Source of the DNA: Magicicada septendecula | Taxonomy: Eukaryota > Arthropoda > Insecta > Hemiptera > Cicadidae | NCBI GenBank assembly: GCA_034769895.1 | Contig: CM068370.1 | Span: forward strand, 35,105,747-35,169,746 | Direction of reading: 5' to 3' | Length of the DNA stretch: 64,000 nucleotides | In this document: one piece after another, positions 56,958 to 64,000 of the stretch | How the letters are laid out: each line of letters begins with the position of its first letter | Numbering within the stretch: the first letter of the stretch is position 1 | Program-made: the position numbers and the translations under genes | The notes under the pieces: generated by a model | Databases searched by the model: none | Told to the model about the DNA's origin: nothing | What the model saw: the letters and a program-made list of their open reading frames with translations, nothing else

Positions 56958-57860
56958 ATCATCATCATCATCTTCACGGATTAAACCAAGGATGGTTTGT
57001 TCCGGTCTCAAATAGGCGAAGATTAGCGCTGGTCACTCCAGCGCTTCTTCCGACGTCCCACGCCTCTCCGTCCCCTCGGCTTATAGTTCCATAGTTGTTT
57101 GGGGGTGCGGCAGTCATCCATTCGGCAAAGATGTTCCCACCAATTCAGCCGATACTGGGCGATCCTGTCGAGTATACTCATAATATTCAATTCCTGCCGT
57201 ATATCTGTGTTTCTTCTATGATCATGGAGAGTATACCCTGCCCTGAGAAATCTAATTTCAGCCGCTTGGATGCGACTGGGCTGGCCTTTCGATAAAGTCC
57301 AATTCTCAGACCCATAAAGAAGTGTGGGAAGGGCCATCATCTTGTAGAATTTTAGGCGTGTTCCTTTACTTGTTTACTTCAGGGTTCGGCTAATGGTCCC
57401 GCTCATAAGGTTGAACTTATGCAACTTATTCACAACGTCGTTGCATGCGTTATAAGACACACTGTAGCCCAGGTATTCAAAACTGCTAACTTGTTCCAGG
57501 ACAGTGCCACCTATAACATTTTTTGCCCGTACGGGATTAGTTCCACGAAAAGAAAGCCATCACCTTCGTCTTACGTGTCATTGCAGATCATCTAGAGTCA
57601 TTGCAGATTCGATTTAACAAATGTATCCCCATCCGTAATCTGTTTTCAGAGTCCGACAGAATAGCCTGATCGTCCGCAAACAACAAAGTGTCAGTTGTAG
57701 AGTGACCAATCATAAAATGTTCTTGAAGACATATCTGCCAGTTTTGTATGACATCGTCAATATATAAATTAAAAAGTTTAGGAGATAATGGACACCCTTG
57801 TCGTACTGCACAATTAAATTCACTACTAAATTGCCTCATATAATAATAATGTCTTTAAAT
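56950..57860 (-). mobile_element. LINE family C, RT palm to 3' tail
   Basis: The minus strand reads NCAVRQGCPLSPKLFNLYID, then catalytic TLLFADDQAILSDSENR. A decayed middle follows, then MALPTLLYGSENWTLSKGQ, IRQELNIMSILDRIAQYRLN and WWEHLCRMDDCRTPKQLW. The 3' end reads TTTAATCCGTGAAGATGATG. 5'-truncated near 57860, where LINE D begins. Confidence 0.9.
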
Positions 57861-58065
57861 ATCTCAGCCATTCAAAATAAATACAGGCGTAAGACAGGGT
57901 GATGGTTTATCCCCAATTCTTTTTAACTGTGTCCTGGAGAAAGTAGTGAGAATTTGGAATGAAAAATTGAAGGAATGCAAAATATCACCAATCTTGTTAT
58001 AGTAAAAAATAAAACCATAAAATAGTTTTAGTGATTTCCACTCGTCAATTTATTAAAATTATAAA

Positions 58066-58109
58066 ACCATGACAGCTGTTTCGGCAGCACAGTGCCTTCA
58101 TCAGATGGT
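58066..58109 (-). ncRNA. Hammerhead-like motif in the Penelope-like 3' region
   Basis: Minus strand: helix I ACCAT (58105-58109) with ATGGT (58066-58070), core CTGATGA (58098-58104), one extra A. Helix II is GGCA (58093-58096) with TGCC (58083-58086), GAAA (58079-58082), palindromic ACAGCTGT as helix III, then C (58071) before the predicted cut. All three helices can form except for the extra base. Hammerheads in Penelope-like elements are established. Confidence 0.75.
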
Positions 58110-58195
58110 GTAAGCTGACTAATTTTCGTACAAACAATACAGAATATAAAATATAATACAAGTGCTGTTGTATACAGAGCGATAGTAATCTCGTG

Positions 58196-59683
58196 TCAAT
58201 AAGATTTATACACATTACACAAATATATAACATAACATATACCAAGTCTATTTATAGAAATAAGCAGAGGCGAGCTATTTAGATCTAACTGATCATTTAA
58301 TAATACATTTAAATATTTGTGTTTATTAATTTCAAGGGTTTCTAATAAATCAAGCTTTGGACCTTTATCAGATAAATGTAAAATTTCAAAATTGTCATTA
58401 TAACTATGGTCTTTTTCTAACAAGTGATTTGCATAATTTGATTTGCCATCATTATATCTAAAACTATAATTGTGACCATACATTCTTTTTTCGAAAGATC
58501 TACCTGTCTGTCCGATATACACTTTATTGCAAGACCCACAGGATAATTTGTATACACCAGACTTTTGCAGTTTATCTGTTTTACTCTTATTATTTTTAAT
58601 ATATTTTCCCAAAGAAGACTGCGTCTTAAAAGCTATATTTACATTCCTTTGTGTGAAATATTTACCAATATTATCAGAAGCAGAACCTATGTAAGTGAGA
58701 GTGTGATATCTTTTAATCAGTGTTGAGGGAGGGTAAACTAGTTTTAAAGCTTGTGAATAAAATTTTTTGTTTAACAAGTGATCTATGAGGCTAGGTTGGT
58801 AACCATTGTTGACAGCTATTTGTTTAATAATGTTAAGTTCTGATTGGAAATTTGAGTCTGATAACGGAATACTAACTAGTCTGTGGATAAAACTGTGAAA
58901 AGCAGCCAATTTATGTGAGTATGGATGTGTGGAAGTAATGTGTATTGTCATATCTGTATGTGTAGGCTTATGAAAAATACCGAAGTCTAATTTATTATTG
59001 CATTTTGTTATTGTAAGGTCTAAAAAATTGATACTATTGTTATCTTCTAATTCTAAGGTAAAGCTAATATTTTTGTGTAAATTGTTAATAAAATTAAGAA
59101 AGATCTGTAATTGTCTACGTGTACCTAGAAAAATTGCTAAAATATCGTCCACATATCTATACCAAAAAATAAACAATTTGAAATAAGGGTGTGCTCTAAT
59201 TTTAGTTTCTATGTAGTCCATAAAGATTTCAGCTGCCAAAGGGCTAAGTGGATTTCCCATTGCAAGCCCTTCTTTGCCAATATAGATCTTTCCATTAAAT
59301 TCAAAGTAGTTTTGATTAAGGCAAACCTTCAGTAAATTCAAAATATCCTCTCTCATAAAGGGGTTATTACAATTTTCAATTAATAATTTTTCTACAATAT
59401 CTATTACATCAGTCGGTGGAATACTCGGAAACAAATTTTTCACATCAAATGATAATAAAACAGCTTTGTCTGGGATATGTGAATCTTTAATTCTGTTAAT
59501 TAAGTCTAGTGAATTTTTAATACTATGTGTTGATTGAAATTTGCATTGTGTTTGTATAATCTTAATTAGTCTTTTAGATAATTTAACAGAAGGAGCAGTT
59601 ACATATGATACCACTGGTCTAATTGGATGGTTATCCTTATGCAATTTAATTAAAGAGTAAAGCTTTGGTGGCTGAGGATTCAT
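58196..59683 (-). CDS. Penelope-like reverse transcriptase with GIY-YIG endonuclease
   Basis: 495 codons, uninterrupted. It begins NPQPPKLYSLIKLHK, a conserved pre-palm block, so the start codon used here is an internal Met of the family protein. Motif A is SFDVKNLFPSIP (residues 78-89), motif B GLAMGNPLSP (139-148), and motif C WYRYVDD (174-180) with both Asp present. A linker region of about 190 residues follows. The GIY-YIG endonuclease starts GVYKLSCGSCNKVYIGQTGR (376-395), with Arg and the downstream Glu-rich LLETLEI near 447-453; CGSC is part of the usual Cys/His cluster. Family proteins are normally about 700-800 residues, so the N-terminal part is absent. Reverse transcription with target cutting by the GIY-YIG domain is the known role. 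Confidence 0.93.
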   Translation of the reverse strand: MNPQPPKLYSLIKLHKDNHPIRPVVSYVTAPSVKLSKRLIKIIQTQCKFQSTHSIKNSLDLINRIKDSHIPDKAVLLSFDVKNLFPSIPPTDVIDIVEKLLIENCNNPFMREDILNLLKVCLNQNYFEFNGKIYIGKEGLAMGNPLSPLAAEIFMDYIETKIRAHPYFKLFIFWYRYVDDILAIFLGTRRQLQIFLNFINNLHKNISFTLELEDNNSINFLDLTITKCNNKLDFGIFHKPTHTDMTIHITSTHPYSHKLAAFHSFIHRLVSIPLSDSNFQSELNIIKQIAVNNGYQPSLIDHLLNKKFYSQALKLVYPPSTLIKRYHTLTYIGSASDNIGKYFTQRNVNIAFKTQSSLGKYIKNNKSKTDKLQKSGVYKLSCGSCNKVYIGQTGRSFEKRMYGHNYSFRYNDGKSNYANHLLEKDHSYNDNFEILHLSDKGPKLDLLETLEINKHKYLNVLLNDQLDLNSSPLLISINRLGICYVIYLCNVYKSY

Positions 59684-60665
59684 TACTGATAAAAAAAATT
59701 AAGGCATCAAGCATTAATTACCAATCTTGTTGGGAAGAAGGAACAAACGTATTGAAATAATCTGTTTGGCATTAGCAGATGACTTTGCTATAGTATCTGA
59801 ACATCCACATCTGCAGTAACACAAGTTAATTTTTTAGAGGACATAGCCAATAGAACAGGCTTAAGAATTTCTGCAGAAAAAAACAAATTTCTCACAAACA
59901 TTAAAAACGCGCCAAAATTTCTGGTAACAGATATTACTCGAATAGAGTGGGTTCGAAAATTTAAGTATCTAGGAGAAATAATTCAAGAGAATGGTTTGGA
60001 AAAGTCCGCTATAGAAGAAAGGATTCATAAGAAGGAAAGAGCATATGGTATAACTAAAGATATTTACAATAAAAATTGTATATCTAAAAATGTGAAAATA
60101 AGGCATTACAGTACAGTAGTGAAGCCAGAATGCCTACATGCAAGTGAATGTCTAGTATTGAATTATAATTTAGACAAACTAGAAATATTGGAAAGAAGAA
60201 TTATTAGGAAAATATTAGGCCCACGAAAAACTTCAGAAGGCTGGAAATTAAGAAGTAATGATGATATATATCAAAGTATAGAAAATATAACAGAAACTAT
60301 GAGAAAAAGAAGACTATTATTTTTTGGAAATTTATATAGAATGGACGACAATAGGTTGATAAAGCAAATCTTCAGATATCTGTGCGGGAAGAAGTCAACA
60401 TCAAGCTGGATTAAAGAAGTCCAAAATGATTTAGAAAAAAATAATATACACGCAGAAGAAGCAATTGAAGGAGAAGTTTTTCGGGCTAAAGTGTTAAAAA
60501 TGGAGGGAGTCCAGGGTAGGAGAGAGAAAAACGCAGGTTCAAAGTGGACTGAAGACAGGAAGAGGAGACACAGTGAGAAGATGAAACAGTATTGGAAAAA
60601 AGGAAAGAACAAAGAGTAAAGAATTGAAATTGGCATGTGGTCCCTAGATGGCCGATACGGAAAAA

Positions 60666-60970
60666 AAGCTTGTTTAAAGAAACTTGCAAATAGGTTATTT
60701 CTTAGAATTACGTTACCAGGAGTAGCGCATTCACGTTCTGGAATAATTATAATTAATTATAAATATATACAGTGTTGGAAAAACGGGGGGGGGCGGTATT
60801 CAACAGGAGGAGGGTGAAACAAAGATCACTTGAAACCTTTTTCTGCATTTTATATGCTATGAATGCAATGCAACCGAAAACCTCTGATAATGATGTAGAA
60901 TCAGGAAGACAACCTCAGCCTTCAATATAGTGGGATTGTTTAAAAAACAATTATAATGCAATAAGTAAAA
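60666..60970. other. No gene recognised
   Basis: A poly(G) run lies near 60785-60793. No coding sequence. Confidence 0.4.
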
Positions 60971-61405
60971 AGATTTCGATAACAAGTGAGCGTGGACATA
61001 CGGCTTACAGGTTTGAGGAACTGCATCTAAATCCAATATCGCCATAATGGAAAGGTTTCAGACCAAGGTGTTGCTGCGTGCCATAACCAGCGCACCGTAG
61101 TTCATCATCAAAAAATACATCTACAGAGACCTGGACCTGCCCTCAGTCAGAGAAATCATTGCGATGTTCAGCGAAAGATGTGTGAATCCATTTGAAGAGT
61201 ACACGAATCCTTTAGCCATAAATCTACTAGACAACAGCCTAGAGACAAGACTTCTAAAGTTAACATTTCCTCTGGACTTACCTAGACTCTAACACTATAA
61301 ATATATTATACATAATCAGTTACTTTTAAATAGTCATGTATTCTGTAAACAATTATGCTTATTGTTATGTATTATCAGATTGGATAAATAAACGTAAGAA
61401 AAACA
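60970..61405 (+). mobile_element. Jockey-type LINE 3' end
   Basis: Reads YGLQV, then GTASKSNIAIMERFQTKVLL, RAITSAP, FIIKKYIYRDLDLPSVREII, NPFEEYTNPLAINLLD and FPLDLPRL then stop. This is the Jockey C-terminal block. It has stops at the VWG and PWF positions, where Trp codons changed. The 3' end reads CAGATTGGATAAATAAACG near 61376-61394. Confidence 0.85.
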
Positions 61406-62920
61406 AGCAACCGCGAACTAATGCCACCGCCCTGCATACGGGAAGCCAAGGAATTTCTTCAGTTTGTTGCCAAATGGGTTTTCACTGAATCCATTCCTAA
61501 CCTATGTCTCATCTACAGAGTTTTTTAACAATTTGCGTGGCTGCGTTTCTCAAAACTTAAATTAATAAAGAATTGTCCTATCAACAATAACTGATAACAG
61601 ACTCAAAAACTTGGCACTTTGTAGAAAGAAAAAAGTGCTTCTTATTTCCATTTCGGTAACGTAATAGATAGTCAGCAGAATTCAAGCTAGAAAAAAAATA
61701 ATAAATAATAATAAATAATAATAAATAATAAATAATAATAAATAAATAATAAATAATAATAATAATAATGTAAAAAATAATTTATTTACATGTAACTTAA
61801 CCGTAAGTAAATAAACATTTTCTCGTTTTACTTTTTTATGTTTAAATACGTATAACTAAAAGTGGCATTTTCCTAATAACCGTACCCACACCAATTTTCG
61901 ATATTTCGATTATGCGATAGTTGGCATCGATATGTAGTGAACATCGCATACAATTTTAGTTAGATAACAAAAATCGTGAAAGTATATTTTGTATGTTATA
62001 AAATAGATTTTGTTCCATTTCCTTATTTTTTACGAAAAGTATTTCTAGCAATAACTTTGATCTGCGCCTGTGACGCGAAAAGTTGACATTAGCTTAACAG
62101 GCAAACTAAAAGTACACATGAAAACCAATAGGCCTATGACTTTAAAATAATACTCTAATTTTTGTGAAAACCACGTCTAAGCGGCAACCACGTCAACCAC
62201 GAAAACACCAATTGGTCTGGTCCAAGGGCCATCCGTTTGAAGTTACTATACATGTCTCCATTTTTGTGACAAATATCGCTTTTCACTGTGAACAATAAAT
62301 GTATATTTTTGGTAGCTGAAATCTATTTATGGTTGGTCGCTTTTCTCTAGCCTCCTACTACATTTACATTGTTTTTTTTTTAATGTTTATGTACACCGTG
62401 TATTCAGTTACATTGCAGCCCATAAAGACATAATATATTCTCTTTTAATCGCAACACGCTTGCAAAAAACATAATGACTTCATTCGAAAGGTTAGATTCG
62501 TTAGGTGAGGTTTAAATATACTCGTAATTTCATAGTAATGAAATATATCCATTACGAACAATGTTTTAAGTGTAGGCTCAGCACGTTTATAAATGAAGAA
62601 GAAGAAAACTCTTGAATGTCACAGCAATGCTTAGTTCAGTTTCTAGTTTCAGTTGCCTATTGATAATTTTTACTTGTAGGAAATGAGGAGAACCCCATTT
62701 CGACTACTCAAATAGTAGAATACTGTAATAAAATACTTTCCTAGCTTTTACCAATACGTATATTTGTTCTTCAGATTAATCCAAAATTCTTCAACTGAAC
62801 TGTCCAAAAGCCGTTAGATAGTCGTAGGTTAGAGACAGGGCCGTCAGTTAACGTTCTTGTTTCTTTGTTCGGTTGTATTAAAATTCGGTCAGAAATTATT
62901 CTGCCGGCTAGTACTTATTT
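61406..62920. other. AT-rich, no gene recognised
   Basis: A (TAA)n-rich run of AATAATAAATAATAATA type lies at about 61697-61775. Nothing else supported. Confidence 0.4.
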
Positions 62921-62924
62921 GAGA

Positions 62925-63205
62925 CAATACACAGAAGAAACACAGATATAAGGCAGGAACTGAATATTATGAGTGTAGTCGACAGGATCGCCCAGTATCC
63001 GCTGCACTGGTGGGAACATATTTGCCGAATGGATGACTGCCGGATCCCCAAACAACTATGGAACTATAAGCCGTGGGGACGGAGGGGCGTGGGATGTCTG
63101 AGGAAGCGCTGGAGGGACCAGCTGTAATCTTTTCCTATTTGAGACCGGAACAAACCATTTTTCGTTTAATCCGTGAAGATGATGATGATGATGATGATGA
63201 TGACT
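62925..63205 (+). mobile_element. LINE family C 3' tail
   Basis: Reads RHNRQELNIMS-like sequence, then VVDRIAQYPLHWWEHICRMD, DCRIPKQLWNYKPWGRRGVG and LRKRWRDQL. Ends CGTTTAATCCGTGAAGATGA with (GAT)n to about 63203. Severely 5'-truncated. Confidence 0.85.
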
Positions 63206-63355
63206 GGTTAGATCTTCAGGTGCCCCGTTATTCCTAACCTTATCTTAATTTTCTAAATGACGTTCACGTTGTTAGTTGTCAACGGAAAGAGATAAAAAAA
63301 AATAGCAAACGCGATAAAGAAACCTAAAATTCAAAACACATTTAAAACTAACAAA

Positions 63356-63768
63356 CAGGGACGTATTTACGAGGGGGGCGAACGATACCGTACCCAGAGG
63401 GTAGAAAAAGTTTATGAATGTTGTTAGTCTCTTAATTTTTATTTTGTATTATTATTTTTTCAGCTGTGTCCGCCAATATAGTAGTAACGCTTTTTTTTAC
63501 ATACACAAACAGGTTTATTACGCAACATTAGCGTACAGGCTACGTTTGAAATATGAAATATAGGAAAAACAACATAGTTAATAAGTATCTTGTAAACAGC
63601 GTTTCAGTATCACATATTTTTATTGTGATATTACCGTTTAGTTTAATGGGGCTGATTTCAGGTACTTTAAAGATAGTCATGTTGATTAGTCTTAATTTGT
63701 TCTTTCTTTTGCATGAAGCCAATCCGATCCCGGACCTCACCCAAGGCCAAATTCTAGATACGCTACTG
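63356..63768 (-). mobile_element. M1 element with 8-bp target duplication
   Basis: 413 bp, minus strand, from CAGGGACGTATTTACG to CTAGATACGCTACTG. Flanked by CTAACAAA (63348-63355) and GTAACAAA (63769-63776), seven of eight identical. An 8-bp duplication is the hAT hallmark, so this copy is the best support for the assignment. Confidence 0.9.
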
Positions 63769-64000
63769 GTAACAAAACCGCTAGTATTATTTTACACCGT
63801 AACATCGGAAATGAAAACAAATTTAATAAATCAATTACATATAAAATAAGGTAGAATGACTACGAAAAACAAATAGGCAGGTATAATCTTAACAAAAGGT
63901 ATAAATTAACATATAAACGTGGAAAATAACAAAACTGAATTATTATTAAATTGATCGACTGTTATAATTATAATATATAAAGCGTATAACAAGCCGTATT

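Larger units (their letters stand above)
57999..59719 (-). mobile_element. Penelope-like retroelement, 5'-truncated
   Basis: A 1.72-kb insert on the minus strand, flanked by the 12-bp duplication ACCAATCTTGTT (57987-57998 and 59720-59731). It contains the long ORF described next, then about 200 bp of 3' sequence with a hammerhead-like motif at 58066-58109. The usual N-terminal region of Penelope-like proteins is missing. The intact ORF and exact duplication make it the youngest-looking element in the window. Confidence 0.93.
57845..60665 (+). mobile_element. LINE family D host copy, split by a Penelope-like element
   Basis: The left part reads TGVRQGDGLSPILFNCVLEK then WNEKLKECKISPIL and is cut at 57998. 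The right part resumes after 59731 with GRRNKRIEIICLALADDFAI (catalytic ADD). After a frame change near 59805 it runs to an open stretch at 59996-60619: VKIRHYSTVVKPECLHASEC, LERRIIRKILGPRKTSEGW and KRRLLFFGNLYRMDDNRLIK. The 3' end is TAGATGGCCGATACG plus A-rich. Removing the insert plus one target copy gives a continuous frame across the junction. RTE-like. Confidence 0.9.

Overview
The window looks like intergenic DNA from a large, repeat-rich invertebrate genome, most likely an arthropod and plausibly an insect. This rests on the mix of elements (several decayed non-LTR retrotransposon lineages, Penelope-like elements, hAT- and Tigger-like DNA elements), abundant microsatellites, and a recurring GGCCTA-type word. 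Species assignment is inference; a cockroach or other polyneopteran would fit but cannot be shown. No complete host gene, tRNA or rRNA was found. Two short CpG-rich ATG-to-splice-donor stretches (41573-41650 and 45584-45664) are the only host-exon candidates, and both are weak.

Layout. 1-2.1 kb: two LINE tails. 3.0-4.3 kb: one copy of a short DNA element (called M1 here) inserted in another. 4.9-5.2 kb: a 49-bp satellite with a 147-bp higher-order period. 5.8-10.0 kb: Jockey-type, RTE-like and other LINE scraps. 10.0-13.9 kb: a possible pogo/Tigger remnant and a 63-bp hairpin array split by a 2.9-kb insert. 16.5-20.5 kb: three LINE fragments. 20.8-29.7 kb: hammerhead-like fold-backs, a TTAGGG-like minisatellite, an inverted Penelope-like pair inside M1, a LINE between direct repeats, and a hAT transposase tail. 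33.3-40.1 kb: six LINE fragments and one fold-back. 40.7-48.4 kb: M1 copies, a twin-primed LINE, LTR-element fossils and another LINE. 50-51.8 kb: three fold-backs, one beside a Tigger-type MITE. 53.8-64 kb: M1, LINE fragments, and a 495-codon Penelope-like ORF inserted in a LINE with a clear 12-bp target duplication.

The main discovery candidate is a set of hammerhead-ribozyme-like motifs at eight or more loci, one at the 3' end of the Penelope-like element. They share a CTGANGA core, one extra nucleotide, a covarying helix II and GAAA, usually followed by a short palindrome serving as helix III. Hammerheads in Penelope-like elements and animal retrozymes are established knowledge. The diversity here, the repeated fold-back arrangement and the shared extra nucleotide deserve a proper look.

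The second theme is readable insertion history. Many nested insertions carry recognisable target-site duplications, so a relative order of events can be built by eye. LINE families are labelled A to J for convenience only; clade names are given only where motifs support them.
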